From contig NZ_AP019007.1 of the NCBI RefSeq assembly GCF_009176645.1, positions 3,038,001-3,102,000 of the forward strand: 64,000 bases of DNA. Reading direction: 5' to 3'. Both the position numbers and the translations under genes were made by a program. Below the pieces are notes generated by a model that did no database searches, was not told the origin of the DNA, and was given only the letters and a program-made list of their open reading frames with translations. Source of the DNA: Enterobacter oligotrophicus. Its GTDB lineage: Bacteria; Pseudomonadota; Gammaproteobacteria; Enterobacterales; Enterobacteriaceae. Of the stretch, positions 20,648 through 31,644 are shown in pieces (the stretch's first letter is position 1; every line of letters begins with the position of its first letter).

Positions 20648-21034
20648 TTAGCGACGAACGGCGATCGCTTCGATTTCAATTTTCACGTCTTTTGGCAGAC
20701 GCGCCACTTCCACGCAGGAGCGCGCCGGGAAGGTGGCATTGTGTTCGGTAAAGAATGCTTCGTACGTGGCGTTAACGGTGGCGAAATCGTTCAGATCTTT
20801 CACGAACACGGTAGTTTTCACGATATCGCCCACTTTCAGGCCAGCGGATTCGACGATTGCCTGCACGTTTTCCAGCGACTGACGCGCCTGCGCTGCCACA
20901 TCTTCCGGCACAGCGCCAGTTTTTGGGTTAACCGGGATCTGGCCTGAAGTGATGATCATGCTGCCCAGATCGACGCCCTGAACGTATGGGCCGATAGCGG
21001 CTGGTGCATTTTCCGTCGCGAGTACTTTGCTCAT
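20648..21034 (-). CDS. ridA: Reactive enamine/imine deaminase RidA
   Basis: The 128-residue protein (formerly YjgF) hydrolyses 2-aminoacrylate and related reactive enamines produced by PLP enzymes, protecting them from damage. The family signature PARSCVEVARLPKDVKIEIEA lies near the C-terminus; the Arg contacts the substrate carboxylate. It is downstream of pyrBI as in E. coli, with its own -10 like TATAAT in the 73-bp spacer. Confidence 0.97.
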   Translation of the reverse strand: MSKVLATENAPAAIGPYVQGVDLGSMIITSGQIPVNPKTGAVPEDVAAQARQSLENVQAIVESAGLKVGDIVKTTVFVKDLNDFATVNATYEAFFTEHNATFPARSCVEVARLPKDVKIEIEAIAVRR

Positions 21035-21107
21035 GTTTTCTCCAGAATAACAGCGTTAAGAATGTTCCCGGCCATTATAACAGCCGGGATTTCATTACCA
21101 ACCTCAA

Positions 21108-21569
21108 TTAGTTGGCCAGCACCACATAATGAGAAAACTCTTTTTCGCAGTATTTGCATTTGAGTGCGATGTCATCGGCGCGTTTTTTCACTGCAAAACT
21201 GGATGAAACCGGCTCAGCATGACTGATGCAGTTGCTGTTCGGGCAGACCAGCACGCTTTCAATGCGCTCCGGCAGGCTCGGACGGGATTTACCCACCACG
21301 TCGTAATCGTCGATGCGGTTAACCGTGGCGTCCGGTGCGTACAGCGACAGCTGGTTCACCTGCTCGTCGGTCAGGAAGGTATTCTCGATTTTAATCAGGT
21401 CCTTGCGGCCCATTTCGCCCGACGGCAGGTTCAGGCCGATGGTGATGCGCTGGTCGGTTTCGGTCAGTTTGAACAGCGTCAGCAGCTTAAAGCCCACCTG
21501 CGCAGGGATGTGGTCAATCACGGTGCCACGTTTGATGGCTTCAACCTGGAGTTTGTTATCGTGTGTCAT
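21108..21569 (-). CDS. pyrI: Aspartate carbamoyltransferase regulatory chain
   Basis: PyrI binds CTP (inhibitor) or ATP (activator) and assembles with PyrB into the allosteric pyrimidine-synthesis enzyme. The 153-residue product has the N-terminal nucleotide domain ([11 protein letters not shown]) and a C-terminal zinc domain with four cysteines (CPNSNC and CKYC). The gene follows pyrB by 12 bp in one transcript. Confidence 0.97.
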   Translation of the reverse strand: MTHDNKLQVEAIKRGTVIDHIPAQVGFKLLTLFKLTETDQRITIGLNLPSGEMGRKDLIKIENTFLTDEQVNQLSLYAPDATVNRIDDYDVVGKSRPSLPERIESVLVCPNSNCISHAEPVSSSFAVKKRADDIALKCKYCEKEFSHYVVLAN

Positions 21570-21581
21570 GGTCGTCTCCCC

Positions 21582-22514
21582 TTACAGAGCTAATTCGCGA
21601 TTCAGAACCAGTGCCAGTAACGCCTGGCGGGCAAAGATGCCGTTTCCGGCCTGCTGGAAGTACCAGGCGTGCGGCGTTTTATCCACGTCTGTTGTGATCT
21701 CATCAATGCGCGGCAGCGGGTGCAGCACCTTCATGTTGCTACGTGCGCCTTCAAGATCGCTGGCGCGCAGCACAAACTGTGCCTTCACGTTGGCGTATTC
21801 GGACGGGTCCAGACGCTCTTTCTGCACGCGGGTCATGTAGAGAATATCCACGTTGCCCATCACCTCTTCGATGCTGGCATGCAGGCTCCACGCAATGCCT
21901 TTCTCGTCCAGCATATCGAGAATGTACTGCGGCATCGCCAGCGCGTCCGGGGCGATGAAGAAGAAGCGGTTGCCGTTGAACTTTGCCAGCGCTTGGGTCA
22001 GCGAGTGAACGGTACGGCCATACTTCAGGTCACCGACCATCGCGATGTTCAGGTTCTCAAGCGTGCCCTGAGTTTCCTGAATGGTGAACAGATCCAGCAG
22101 CGTCTGCGTCGGGTGCTGGTTAGCGCCGTCCCCGGCGTTGAGCACCGGAATGCCGCCAGAAAACTCCGTCGCCAGACGCGCCGCGCCCTCCTGTGGATGG
22201 CGCATCACAATGGCGTCAACGTAGGTGCTGATAACCGAAATGGTATCCGCCAGGGTCTCGCCTTTTTTACCCAGCGACGTATTGCTGCTGTCCGAGAAGC
22301 CCACCACACTCGCGCCCAGGCGGTGCATGGAGGTTTCAAAGGAGAGGCGCGTGCGGGTGGAGGCTTCGAAGAAGCAGCTCGCAATGACTTTATGCTTCAG
22401 CAGCTCCGGTTGCGGATTCGCTTTCAGTTTTGCCGCGGTTTCCAGAACCAGTTCCAGCTCTTCGCGGCTGAGGTCGTTTATGGAAATGATGTGTTTTTGA
22501 TAAAGCGGATTCAT
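21582..22514 (-). CDS. pyrB: Aspartate carbamoyltransferase catalytic chain
   Basis: PyrB joins carbamoyl phosphate and aspartate, the committed step of pyrimidine synthesis. The 310-residue product has the carbamoyl-phosphate loop STRTRLSFE, the HPTQTLLDL motif and the C-terminal HPLPR motif. GGAG precedes the ATG at 22514. The gene lies behind the pyrL leader and attenuator, so expression should rise when UTP is scarce. Confidence 0.98.
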   Translation of the reverse strand: MNPLYQKHIISINDLSREELELVLETAAKLKANPQPELLKHKVIASCFFEASTRTRLSFETSMHRLGASVVGFSDSSNTSLGKKGETLADTISVISTYVDAIVMRHPQEGAARLATEFSGGIPVLNAGDGANQHPTQTLLDLFTIQETQGTLENLNIAMVGDLKYGRTVHSLTQALAKFNGNRFFFIAPDALAMPQYILDMLDEKGIAWSLHASIEEVMGNVDILYMTRVQKERLDPSEYANVKAQFVLRASDLEGARSNMKVLHPLPRIDEITTDVDKTPHAWYFQQAGNGIFARQALLALVLNRELAL

Positions 22515-22535
22515 GTTTATCTCCTGACGCCGGGC

Positions 22536-22562
22536 AAAAAAAAGCCCCTCAAATGAGGGGCT
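22536..22562 (-). terminator. pyrBI attenuator
   Basis: AGCCCCTCA-AA-TGAGGGGCT forms a perfect 9-bp stem; the minus-strand transcript continues into eight U residues. It overlaps the end of pyrL and precedes pyrB by about 20 nt, which is the E. coli pyrBI attenuator arrangement: close coupling of ribosome and polymerase at low UTP prevents termination. Confidence 0.95.
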
Positions 22563-22653
22563 CTGGGAATAGATTGTGCAACGGGAAGAAAAACGGCAGG
22601 CCAGCGTCTGATTTCAGACGCGGTAAGACGATATGTCGTACACGCTTGACCAT
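22549..22653 (-). CDS. pyrL: pyrBI operon leader peptide PyrL
   Basis: A 34-codon frame from the ATG at 22653, preceded by GAGGAAG, reads [19 protein letters not shown] then PFFFPL, matching E. coli PyrL in its first 25 residues. Its stop codon lies within the attenuator stem, as required for translation-coupled attenuation. The C-terminus is shorter than the 44-residue E. coli peptide. The frame appears in genome tracks fused to unrelated upstream sequence; the true start is at 22653. Confidence 0.92.
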   Translation of the reverse strand: MVKRVRHIVLPRLKSDAGLPFFFPLHNLFPEPLI

Positions 22654-22753
22654 GCTTCCTCCCGGCAAATTGTCGGGCATTATACGCACCCCGACGTTCG
22701 GATCAAGCGATTTAATGCACACTTTACTCAATGCAAACGGTTCTTTGTGAATA

Positions 22754-23233
22754 TTAATGCGTTCTGAGTAAATAATTAATTTGTTTGTGCACCAGCGCGG
22801 TGCGCTTAACGAAACGGGGCGCAACCCAGACAATACTGCTTCCGGCAACCACGCCTAAAATTTCCGGTAACTGGTGATAATCCAGAATTCGCGCTACCGC
22901 ACGGCCATATCCGGCGACGGTATGGATAAGGATAAATTCGCTATTATGCTCCACGCTGACCACCATTTCGGAAACGGTGCGCGCGGCATCGGGGGCAGGG
23001 CGCAGCTGAGGATTCAGCGAATAAATCTTTAGCCCTTTGGCATTTCGAATTTTTATGACGCCGAGCAACTTGAGCAGACGTGAAACGGTGGACTGGCTGA
23101 TGGTCTCAAAACCATGCTCCTGCAGGTCGCGGCGGATCTCTTCCTGAGAGAGATAACTCTTTTCCGCGATCAGACGCTGGCAGACCGTCAGCTGTAGCTG
23201 TTCTTTTGGAGAGTAATCACCATATTCCGTCAT
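22754..23233 (-). CDS. ArgR-family regulator paralogue of the arginine deiminase operon
   Basis: The 159-residue protein has an ArgR-type N-terminal winged helix (SQEEIRRDLQEHGF...SQSTVSRLL) and a C-terminal oligomerisation domain. The loop that in E. coli ArgR reads AGDDT, supplying the two aspartates that bind arginine, reads AGSSI here (Ser about 132-133). It may therefore sense arginine differently or not at all. It is the last gene of the arc cluster, 73 bp after arcD with a REP unit between, matching the order of the Salmonella arginine deiminase locus as I remember it. The housekeeping argR is expected elsewhere. Confidence 0.88.
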   Translation of the reverse strand: MTEYGDYSPKEQLQLTVCQRLIAEKSYLSQEEIRRDLQEHGFETISQSTVSRLLKLLGVIKIRNAKGLKIYSLNPQLRPAPDAARTVSEMVVSVEHNSEFILIHTVAGYGRAVARILDYHQLPEILGVVAGSSIVWVAPRFVKRTALVHKQINYLLRTH

Positions 23234-23264
23234 AACTATTTCCCATGTAAGTGGCTGAAAAAAC

Positions 23265-23294
23265 GCCCGGTGGCGCGACGCTTACCGGGCCTAC
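23265..23294. repeat. Single REP element
   Basis: GCCCGGTGGCGCGACGCTTA followed by CCGGGCCTAC is a single enteric REP unit in the spacer between arcD and the ArgR-like gene. Confidence 0.82.
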
Positions 23295-23306
23295 AACTTC
23301 AAAATG

Positions 23307-24710
23307 TCACAACAACGCCCCCAGGCTTAATGCCACCATAATCACCACCGTCAGGATCGCCAACAGCGGCGCGACCCACTTCAGATAACGCACGTAGGGC
23401 ACGCGGGCGATAGCCAGCCCGCCCATCACGACGGCAGAAGTAGGAGTGATCAGGTTAACAATACCGGACGCCGACTGGTAAGCCGTAACCACCAGGTCGC
23501 GGTTGACGTTAGCGAAATCGGCAAGCGGTGCCATGATCGGCATCGTCAGAACGGCCAGGCCGGACGAAGAAGGCACAAGGAATGACAACACCACTTCCAG
23601 CCAGTACATCACGTTGATAAACGCCACCGTCGACAACCCGGTAACCATCCCCTCAGCGCTGTGCAAAATGGTGTGGGTAATCATGCCCTTATCCATGATC
23701 ACTACGATACCGCGCGCGATGCCGATAATCAGCGCGACGCCCAGCAAATCTCGCGCGCCGTTGATAAAGGTTGAGGTTAGCTCCTCTTCGCTCATGCGGG
23801 CGATCAGGCCGACGATAATCGCGCTGGCAAGGAACACCGCCGAGATCTCCGCCATCCACCAGCCCAGCACCGCCACGCCGTAAATCATGACTGCGAAGGC
23901 GAGGGCGAAAATCACCAGAATGAGTTTGCGCACCGGGGTAAATTCCAGCGACTGCTCGCCTTTGTTGCCGAGGAAATGGGCGAGGTTTTCTTCCTGTTTG
24001 TCCGCGACGATGGAGAGCGACGGATCGCGGCGCACTTTGCGGGCGTAACGCATGACCCACGCCACGCAGATTACCCAGCCGATTACCAGCAGCGCCACGC
24101 GCAGGGCAATGCCATTGGTAAAGGGGATACCGGCGGCGTTGGCGGCGATGACGGTGGCGAACGGATTGATGGTCGAGCCGAGCGTGCCGATCCCCGCCCC
24201 GAGCAGCACCGTAGATGCCGCGACAACCGGATCGAATCGCGCGGCAAGCATCACCGGTACGAGTAACGTATAGAACGGTAGCGACTCTTCGGCCATGCCG
24301 TAGATGGTGCCGCCTGCGGCAAACAGCGCCATCAGGATCGGGATCATCCACTCTTCGCGGCCGCGTAACCGCGTGGTGACGCGCTCGATCCCGGCGTCAA
24401 TCGCCCCTGTTTTAGTGACGATCCCGAGAAAGCCCCCGATGATGAGGATAAACAGCGCCACGTCGATCGCCCCGGCCTGGCCGGACTCCGGATCGTACAG
24501 CCCGGCAATCGGTGCCATCAGCACGGAAACCAGCCCCTGCGGGTGTGCCGCCACGTGCGCATAAGTACCGGCAACCGGCACTTCTTTACCGAGCGCCTCG
24601 TTCATCGCCATATGGTACTGCCCGGCCGGAACAATCCACGTCAGCACAGCAACAACAGCAATCAGAAAAAAGAGAATGGTGTAAGCGGAGGGAAATTTGA
24701 ACTTGCCCAT
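23307..24710 (-). CDS. YfcC/ArcD-type basic amino acid antiporter
   Basis: The 467-residue inner-membrane protein has about twelve hydrophobic helices and the YfcC-family pattern GGFLGIV...GMAEESLPFY...LVPSSSGLAVLTMPIMAPLA. Placed within the arginine deiminase operon, it most probably exchanges arginine for ornithine. The sequence class differs from Pseudomonas ArcD (APC superfamily), so the transporter role rests on context and the equivalent Salmonella gene. The ATG at 24710 has GGAGAAC upstream; the in-frame start at 24734 lacks one. Confidence 0.82.
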   Translation of the reverse strand: MGKFKFPSAYTILFFLIAVVAVLTWIVPAGQYHMAMNEALGKEVPVAGTYAHVAAHPQGLVSVLMAPIAGLYDPESGQAGAIDVALFILIIGGFLGIVTKTGAIDAGIERVTTRLRGREEWMIPILMALFAAGGTIYGMAEESLPFYTLLVPVMLAARFDPVVAASTVLLGAGIGTLGSTINPFATVIAANAAGIPFTNGIALRVALLVIGWVICVAWVMRYARKVRRDPSLSIVADKQEENLAHFLGNKGEQSLEFTPVRKLILVIFALAFAVMIYGVAVLGWWMAEISAVFLASAIIVGLIARMSEEELTSTFINGARDLLGVALIIGIARGIVVIMDKGMITHTILHSAEGMVTGLSTVAFINVMYWLEVVLSFLVPSSSGLAVLTMPIMAPLADFANVNRDLVVTAYQSASGIVNLITPTSAVVMGGLAIARVPYVRYLKWVAPLLAILTVVIMVALSLGALL

Positions 24711-24755
24711 GATGTTCTCCTGAACCCGGCGCACCAGTGGCGCGCCGGGCGGTGG

Positions 24756-25760
24756 TTAGTCGCCGAGTGTCGCCACCATGACCGCTTTAATGGTGTGCAT
24801 GCGGTTCTCTGCTTCGTCGAAAACGATAGAGTTCGGTGATTCAAAGACCTCTTCCGTCACTTCCAGCCCTTTCAGACCGTAGGCTATTTCGATTTCGCGG
24901 CCCACTTTGGTGTGCTCGTTGTGGAACGCTGGCAGGCAATGCATGAACTTGACGTTCGGGTTGCCGGTGGCTTTCATCACCTCGGCGTTGATTTGATACG
25001 GCTTCATCAGGCTGACGCGTTCGGCCCAGGCCTCTTTTGGCTCGCCCATAGAGACCCACACGTCGGTGTAGAGGAAATCGGTTCCCTGCACGCCTTCTTC
25101 CACGTCGTCGGTGAGAGTGATACGTGCGCCGGTCTCTTTGGCGATGGCGCGGCACTGTTCCACCAGCCCCGCTTCAGGCCAGAAGGATTTCGGCGCGACG
25201 AGGCGGATATCCATGCCCATTTTGGCCGCGCCGACCATCAATGAGTTGCCCATGTTGTTGCGTGCGTCACCCAGGTAAGCAAAGCTCAGCTCCGGCAGGG
25301 TTTTGCCCGGTGCGTGCTCCAGCATGGTCATCAGGTCTGCGAGGATTTGGGTCGGGTGGAATTCGTCTGTCAGGCCGTTCCACACCGGCACGCCCGCGTA
25401 CTCGCCCAGCTCTTCAACGATGGCCTGGCCGTAGCCGCGATACTCGATGCCGTCATACATACGCCCCAGCACGCGGGCGGTGTCCTTCATCGACTCTTTA
25501 TGGCCGATCTGCGATCCGCTTGGGCCGAGGTAGGTCACCTGCGCACCCTGGTCAAACGCCCCCACTTCAAAGGCGCAGCGGGTGCGGGTGGAGGTTTTTT
25601 CAAAGATCAGGGCGATGTTTTTCCCGACCAGGGTTTGCTTTTCACGTCCGGCTTTTTTGGCGGCCTTCAGCTCAATGGCGAGGTCGATCAGGTACTGGAT
25701 CTCTGCCGGGGTGTAGTCCAGCAGTTTGAGGAAGTTGCGGTTTTTCAGGTTAATGGCCAT
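24756..25760 (-). CDS. arcB: Ornithine carbamoyltransferase (catabolic)
   Basis: The 334-residue enzyme carries STRTRCAFE (carbamoyl-phosphate loop), [10 protein letters not shown] and the HCLPAFHN motif with the catalytic Cys of ornithine carbamoyltransferases. In the arc operon it runs in the degradative direction, turning citrulline and phosphate into ornithine and carbamoyl phosphate. It is a close homologue of the biosynthetic ArgI at 29218-30222 in the same window. The assignment as catabolic rests on operon context. Confidence 0.93.
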   Translation of the reverse strand: MAINLKNRNFLKLLDYTPAEIQYLIDLAIELKAAKKAGREKQTLVGKNIALIFEKTSTRTRCAFEVGAFDQGAQVTYLGPSGSQIGHKESMKDTARVLGRMYDGIEYRGYGQAIVEELGEYAGVPVWNGLTDEFHPTQILADLMTMLEHAPGKTLPELSFAYLGDARNNMGNSLMVGAAKMGMDIRLVAPKSFWPEAGLVEQCRAIAKETGARITLTDDVEEGVQGTDFLYTDVWVSMGEPKEAWAERVSLMKPYQINAEVMKATGNPNVKFMHCLPAFHNEHTKVGREIEIAYGLKGLEVTEEVFESPNSIVFDEAENRMHTIKAVMVATLGD

Positions 25761-25794
25761 GGTGAAATCCTTTTTAAAATTTAGCTGTTTGATG

Positions 25795-25872
25795 CCCTCA
25801 CCCCGACCCTCTCCCTCAGGGAGAGGGGGGCTTACATTCCCTCTCCCTTTGGGAGAGGGTTAGGGTGAGGGG
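25795..25872. repeat. Interspersed palindromic repeat, copy 3
   Basis: CCCTCACCC, inverted CTCTCCC/GGGAGAG arms and GGGTGAGGGG in the arcC-arcB spacer; same family as copy 1. Its position inside an operon suggests differential mRNA stability of arcC and arcB. Confidence 0.85.
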
Positions 25873-25880
25873 AAAACGAC

Positions 25881-26792
25881 TCAGTTACGAATCAACGTGC
25901 CTTTCTCGCCCGCCAGGATCTCCGCGCCGTCGGCCAGCGCGCCTATCCCGGCAATGCCGTTGCAGGCTTCAACAAACTCACGGCAGGCGGCCACTTTCGG
26001 CCCCATCGAACCCGCGTCGAACTGCATTTCTTTGAGCAGTTCCGGCGTGACCTGCGCCAGCGGTCGCTGGGTCGGTTTGCCCCAGTCGAGGTACACCGCG
26101 TCGGCATCGGTGAGGATCAGCAGGGCATCGGCCTCTATCTGGCGCGCCAGCAGTGCGGCGGAGAGATCTTTGTCGATCACCGCCTCAATACCGTGGTAAC
26201 CGCTGGCGTTCTCCACTACCGGCACACCGCCGCCACCGTTGCAGATCACCAGGTGGTCGCGCTGGATGAGTGCCGTGATGGCATCGCTCTCGACGATGCG
26301 TTTCGGCTTCGGAGAGGGCACCACGCGGCGGAAATAGCTGCCGTCGGCCTTGAATACCCAGCCTTTTTCCGCGGCCAGCGTTTTCGCCTGCGCTTCGTTG
26401 TAAACCGGGCCGATGTATTTGGTCGGGTTGCTGAATGCCGGGTCGGCGGCGTCCACTTCCACCTGGGTAAGCAGCACGCTCACCTCGCGCTGGGGCAGAT
26501 TGTTTTTCAGCGCCTGCTGGAGCATGTAGCCGATCATCCCCTGGCTTTCGGCACCGAGGATATCCAGCGGGTAGGGGGTCACTTTGTCGTAGGCGCTGTT
26601 TTGCAGCGCCAGCAGCCCGACCTGTGGTCCGTTGCCGTGAACCAGTACTACGCGCCACTGTTCCGTTAGCCCGGCGATAGTGCGGGCGGCCAGCGCAATG
26701 TTCTGGCGCTGGATCTCCGCTTCCAGCGGCTCGCCGCGTTTGAGCAGGGCGTTACCGCCGAGTGCCACAACCAGAGTGGGTTTTCGTTCCAT
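25881..26792 (-). CDS. arcC: Carbamate kinase
   Basis: ArcC converts carbamoyl phosphate and ADP into ATP, CO2 and ammonia, the energy-yielding step of the deiminase pathway. The 303-residue product begins TLVVALGGNALLKRGEPLE and contains CNGGGGVPV and LTDADAVYLDWG, typical of amino-acid-kinase-fold carbamate kinases. I use the ATG at 26792 (AGGAG upstream), which starts 10 bp after the arcA stop codon. Confidence 0.95.
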   Translation of the reverse strand: MERKPTLVVALGGNALLKRGEPLEAEIQRQNIALAARTIAGLTEQWRVVLVHGNGPQVGLLALQNSAYDKVTPYPLDILGAESQGMIGYMLQQALKNNLPQREVSVLLTQVEVDAADPAFSNPTKYIGPVYNEAQAKTLAAEKGWVFKADGSYFRRVVPSPKPKRIVESDAITALIQRDHLVICNGGGGVPVVENASGYHGIEAVIDKDLSAALLARQIEADALLILTDADAVYLDWGKPTQRPLAQVTPELLKEMQFDAGSMGPKVAACREFVEACNGIAGIGALADGAEILAGEKGTLIRN

Positions 26793-26802
26793 GATGGCTC
26801 CT

Positions 26803-28023
26803 TTAAATTCCGTCACGTTCCAGTGGGCAGCTCATGCAGCGCGCGCCACCGCGCCCGCGTCCCAGCTCGTCGCCTGGAATGGGCAGCACGGTAATGCCCG
26901 CTTTGTCGTACTTCTCGTTGGTCCAGACGTTGCGCTCGTAGCCGATCACCACACCCGGACGGATGGTCAGGACGTTGTTGGCGTCGTTCCACTGCTCGCG
27001 TTCGGCTTCAAAGGCGTCGCCGCCGGTGGTGATCAGGCGGACCTGATTAATGCCAAGCGCTTTTTCGATGGCGTGCAGCAGGTCGGCTTCCTGGGTACGT
27101 TGCAGGCCACCGCGTCCGTCCGGGGTGAGCGTCCAGCACTGGGCGTCTTTGCGCACCACTTCCGGGTAGACGGAGAAGGTATCTACGTCGATGTGGGTCA
27201 TGACGGTGTCGAGGTGCATGCAGGAGCGGTGTTTTGGTAGCTCAACAGCAATTACGCGCTCGGCCTGGCGATGTTTGAACAGGCTGTTAGCGAGGAATTC
27301 CACACCCTGCGGCGTAGTGCGTTCCGACATGCCGATTAATACCGCGCCACGGCCAATTACTAATACGTCGCCGCCTTCTAAGGTGGCGTGATCGTAATTA
27401 ATATTCTCGTCACCGAAATATTTAATAAAATCACCGTCAGCAAACGCCGGGTGCCAGCGATATATTGCACGCAAATTATTGGTTTCACGCTGACGCGCGG
27501 GTTTGGCCATTGGGTTAATGGAGACACCGTTATAAATCCAGCAGGAAGTATCGCGGGTGAATAAATGATTAGGCAGCGGCTTCATAATAAAATCATTCGC
27601 CGTGTGGGTATCAACCACCATATTTTTAATCGCGGCAGGAATTTCGCCGTAGGTTAATCCGCCGCTTAAACGACGCGCCAGTTCGCGGTGTGACATATCC
27701 GCCAGCCAACTGCGAACGTCAGCGGCAAAGGTAGGCCCGAGACGATAATCAGAGATCTGTGTCTCCAGTAACCAGGCTTTAGCCTCCGCAATATCAAGCG
27801 TTTGTGTCAGAAGGTCGGTCAACAGCAGGACTTCCACACCCTGCTCGCGCAGCGTGTTTGCGAAGATATCATGCTCTTCACCCGCCCGTTCAACCGAGAG
27901 CACATCATCAAATAACAGCTCCTGACAGTTCGACGGGGTTAACCGTTTCAGACTTAAATTTGGGCGATGCAGCATAACGCTACGCAATTGACCAATTTCA
28001 GAACCGACGTAGTGCTTTTCCAT
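26803..28023 (-). CDS. arcA: Arginine deiminase
   Basis: ArcA hydrolyses arginine to citrulline and ammonia, giving ATP through arcB/arcC and protection from acid. The 406-residue protein has the guanidino-modifying fold: [25 protein letters not shown], and the catalytic Cys (about 396) in GGARCMSCP. It is the first gene of arcA-arcC-arcB-arcD-argR-like. The N-terminal part of the gene is AT-richer than its end, but the reading frame is intact. Confidence 0.97.
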   Translation of the reverse strand: MEKHYVGSEIGQLRSVMLHRPNLSLKRLTPSNCQELLFDDVLSVERAGEEHDIFANTLREQGVEVLLLTDLLTQTLDIAEAKAWLLETQISDYRLGPTFAADVRSWLADMSHRELARRLSGGLTYGEIPAAIKNMVVDTHTANDFIMKPLPNHLFTRDTSCWIYNGVSINPMAKPARQRETNNLRAIYRWHPAFADGDFIKYFGDENINYDHATLEGGDVLVIGRGAVLIGMSERTTPQGVEFLANSLFKHRQAERVIAVELPKHRSCMHLDTVMTHIDVDTFSVYPEVVRKDAQCWTLTPDGRGGLQRTQEADLLHAIEKALGINQVRLITTGGDAFEAEREQWNDANNVLTIRPGVVIGYERNVWTNEKYDKAGITVLPIPGDELGRGRGGARCMSCPLERDGI

Positions 28024-29151
<1,128 letters not shown>

Positions 29152-29161
29152 ACGGGTTTAC

Positions 29162-29195
29162 TCCCTCTCCCTGTGGGAGAGGGCCGGGGTGAGGG
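29162..29195. repeat. Interspersed palindromic repeat, half copy 4
   Basis: CTCCCTCTCCCTGTGGGAGA followed by GGGCCGGGGTGAGGG, one hairpin of the family seen at 126-232, lies between the convergent yjgK and argI genes. Confidence 0.8.
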
Positions 29196-29217
29196 CACCA
29201 GCGCGCAGAGGAGTCCA

Positions 29218-30222
29218 TTACTCCCCGAGCGTCGCTACCATCACCGCCTTAATCGTATGCATCCGGTTTTCCGCCTGGTCGAACACAATGCTCGCCGCCG
29301 ATTCAAACACCTCATCCGTCACTTCCATCCCGCCATGCAGATCAAACTCTTTCGCCATCTGTTTGCCGAGCGTGGTCTGGTCGTCATGGAACGCAGGCAG
29401 ACAGTGCAGGAACTTCACATTCGGGTTGCCGGTCAGCGCCATCATCTGTGCATTCACCTGATACCCGCGCAGCAGCGCAATCCGCTCCGCCCACTTCTCT
29501 TTGGCCTCGCCCATCGACACCCATACGTCGGTATAGATGAAGTCTGCACCCTTCACGCCCGCCGCCACATCTTCCGTCAGGGTGATCTTCCCGCCGTGCT
29601 TCTCTGCCAGGGCGCGGCACTCCGCCACCAGGCTCTCTTCCGGCCAGCAGGCTTTCGGTGCCACCAGACGCAGATCCAACCCGGTCAGTGCCGCCGCTTC
29701 CAGCATCGAGTTGCCCATGTTGTTACGCGCATCGCCCGCATAAACCAGCGTCATCTCGTTAAACGCCTTGCCCGGCAGGTGCTCCTGCATGGTCAGCAGG
29801 TCTGCCAAAAGCTGCGTCGGGTGGAACTCGTTGGTCAGTCCGTTCCACACCGGCACGCCCGCATACTGCGCCAGCGTTTCAACCACTTCCTGACCGTGAC
29901 CGCGATACTGAATGCCGTCGTACATCCGGCCCAGCACGCGCGCGGTGTCTTTAATTGACTCTTTATGCCCAATCTGGCTGCCGCTCGGCCCTAAATATGT
30001 AACGCGTGCGCCCTGGTCAAATGCGGCAACTTCGAAAGAGCATCGTGTACGGGTTGAGTCTTTTTCGAAGATGAGCGCGATATTTTTACCGGTAACTTTT
30101 TGTACTTCCTTGCCATTTTTCTTATCAGCTTTTAGCTGTGCGGCAAGGGTCAGCAGAGAGGTGAGCTGTGCAGGGGTAAAATCGAGCAATTTCAGAAAGT
30201 GTTTCTTGTACAGATCAGACAT
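29218..30222 (-). CDS. argI: Ornithine carbamoyltransferase (biosynthetic)
   Basis: ArgI forms citrulline from ornithine and carbamoyl phosphate in arginine synthesis. The 334-residue protein has [19 protein letters not shown] and HCLPAFHDD. Two ARG boxes upstream, and the neighbours yjgK and rraB as in E. coli, show it is the ArgR-repressed biosynthetic enzyme rather than the arc copy at 24756-25760. The ATG at 30222 ([15 protein letters not shown]) aligns with E. coli; the longer in-frame start at 30240 is within the operator. Confidence 0.96.
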   Translation of the reverse strand: MSDLYKKHFLKLLDFTPAQLTSLLTLAAQLKADKKNGKEVQKVTGKNIALIFEKDSTRTRCSFEVAAFDQGARVTYLGPSGSQIGHKESIKDTARVLGRMYDGIQYRGHGQEVVETLAQYAGVPVWNGLTNEFHPTQLLADLLTMQEHLPGKAFNEMTLVYAGDARNNMGNSMLEAAALTGLDLRLVAPKACWPEESLVAECRALAEKHGGKITLTEDVAAGVKGADFIYTDVWVSMGEAKEKWAERIALLRGYQVNAQMMALTGNPNVKFLHCLPAFHDDQTTLGKQMAKEFDLHGGMEVTDEVFESAASIVFDQAENRMHTIKAVMVATLGE

Positions 30223-30251
30223 TTTATCCTCACATGGCAAACGCCACTTAT

Positions 30252-30286
30252 TGAATTAAAATTCACTTTATATGTGTAATTATTCA
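30252..30286 (-). promoter_or_regulatory. Two ARG boxes of the argI promoter
   Basis: TGAATTAAAATTCA (30252-30265) is a perfect palindromic ARG box, and TGTGTAATTATTCA (30273-30286) is a weaker one 21 bp away, the standard spacing for ArgR hexamer binding. Together they match the E. coli argI operator arrangement and lie just upstream of the argI start. Confidence 0.9.
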
Positions 30287-30386
30287 TTTGCAACCCCGTT
30301 TCACAAATCTTTCTAACAAAGGTGGAGGCAAACACATCCGTGTGTGAAAATAGAAGTATCTGCCGCACTTTAAAGAGGAATGAGCC

Positions 30387-30809
30387 ATGGCAAACCCGGA
30401 ACACCTGGAAGAGCAACGCGAAGAGACGCGTCTGATTATTGAAGAACTGCTGGAAGACGGTAGCGATCCGGACGCGCTGTACACCATCGAGCACCATTTC
30501 TCTGCTGACGATTTCGACGCGCTGGAAAAACTGGCGGTAGAAGCGTTCAAACTGGGTTACGAAGTGACCGAGCCGGAAGAGCTGGAAGTGGAAGAGGGTG
30601 ACACCGTCATCTGCTGCGATATCCTGAGCGAAGGCGCGCTGAACGCGGAACTGATTGACGCCCAGGTCGAACAACTGATGAACCTGGCCGAGAAGTTTGA
30701 CGTGGAGTACGACGGCTGGGGAACCTACTTCGAAGATCCGAACGGTGAAGACGGCGACGAAGACGACGAAGATTACATCGACGAAGACGACGACGGCGTG
30801 CGTCACTAA
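30387..30809 (+). CDS. rraB: Ribonuclease E inhibitor RraB
   Basis: RraB binds the C-terminal scaffold region of RNase E and lowers its activity on selected mRNAs. The 140-residue protein contains the family core ([30 protein letters not shown]) and ends in a very acidic Asp/Glu tail. AGAGG precedes the ATG. It is divergent from argI, as in E. coli, and ends in a strong terminator. Confidence 0.96.
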   Translation: MANPEHLEEQREETRLIIEELLEDGSDPDALYTIEHHFSADDFDALEKLAVEAFKLGYEVTEPEELEVEEGDTVICCDILSEGALNAELIDAQVEQLMNLAEKFDVEYDGWGTYFEDPNGEDGDEDDEDYIDEDDDGVRH

Positions 30810-30818
30810 GCGATTCAG

Positions 30819-30843
30819 GCGGTGGCGATGGCCACCGCTTTTT
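30819..30843 (+). terminator. rraB terminator
   Basis: GCGGTGGC-GATG-GCCACCGC, an 8-bp perfect stem, is followed by five T residues, 10 bp past the rraB stop and 12 bp before the miaE start codon. Some read-through into miaE is possible. Confidence 0.9.
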
Positions 30844-30855
30844 CAAGGCAGAACC

Positions 30856-31614
30856 ATGGATTACCCGCAGATACTTGCCCCTGTTCTTAACTTCCTCCAG
30901 TGCCCGACCCCGCAAGCATGGATTGATAAAGCCCGCGACCCGGCTAACCTGCCGCTGCTGCTCACCGACCACATGGTATGCGAGCTCAAGGCCGCGCAGA
31001 CCGCGCTGCTGCTGGTGCGTAAATACGTCGCCGACGAGAGCGGTGCCGATGCGTTGCTCGACTGGCTCAAACCCTACGAAGCCTTCACCTTCCGTGAAGG
31101 GCCGGAGCCGGATTTCATCGCCCTGCATAAGCAGATTGGCAAAAGCGTGATGCCTAAAACTGACGACCCGTGGGGCCAGCAGCTTATCGACAGCATGGTG
31201 CTGCTGATAAAAGAAGAGCTGCACCATTTCTGGCAGGTGCGCGAGGCGATGCTGGCACGCGACATTCCGTACGTCAAAATCACTGCCAGCCGCTACGCCA
31301 AAGGGATGCTGAGGGAAGTGCGCACCCACGAACCGCTGACGCTCATCGACAAACTCATCTGCGGGGCGTACATCGAAGCCCGCTCCTGCGAACGCTTCGC
31401 CGCTCTGGCCCCGTTCCTCGACGACGAGCTGCAGAAGTTCTATCTCTCACTGCTGCGCTCGGAAGCGCGCCATTATCAGGACTATCTGACACTTGCCCAA
31501 CAGGTGAGTGGCAACGATATCTCACATCGGGTGCAGCATTTTGGCGAAATTGAAGCCACACTTATCTCAACACCGGACAACGAGTTTCGCTTCCACAGCG
31601 GCGTGCCGGTGTAA
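30856..31614 (+). CDS. miaE: tRNA 2-methylthio-N6-isopentenyladenosine-37 hydroxylase MiaE
   Basis: MiaE is a non-haem di-iron monooxygenase that hydroxylates ms2i6A37 in tRNAs. The 252-residue product carries EELHHFWQV and SEARHYQDY, the ExxH pairs that hold the di-iron centre. The gene is present in Salmonella and related enterics and absent from E. coli K-12, which helps place the organism. The ATG at 30856 follows AAGG; upstream in-frame codons belong to the rraB region. Confidence 0.94.
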   Translation: MDYPQILAPVLNFLQCPTPQAWIDKARDPANLPLLLTDHMVCELKAAQTALLLVRKYVADESGADALLDWLKPYEAFTFREGPEPDFIALHKQIGKSVMPKTDDPWGQQLIDSMVLLIKEELHHFWQVREAMLARDIPYVKITASRYAKGMLREVRTHEPLTLIDKLICGAYIEARSCERFAALAPFLDDELQKFYLSLLRSEARHYQDYLTLAQQVSGNDISHRVQHFGEIEATLISTPDNEFRFHSGVPV

Positions 31615-31644
31615 ACCGGCATAGCGAAAGGATAAGGATGCGAG

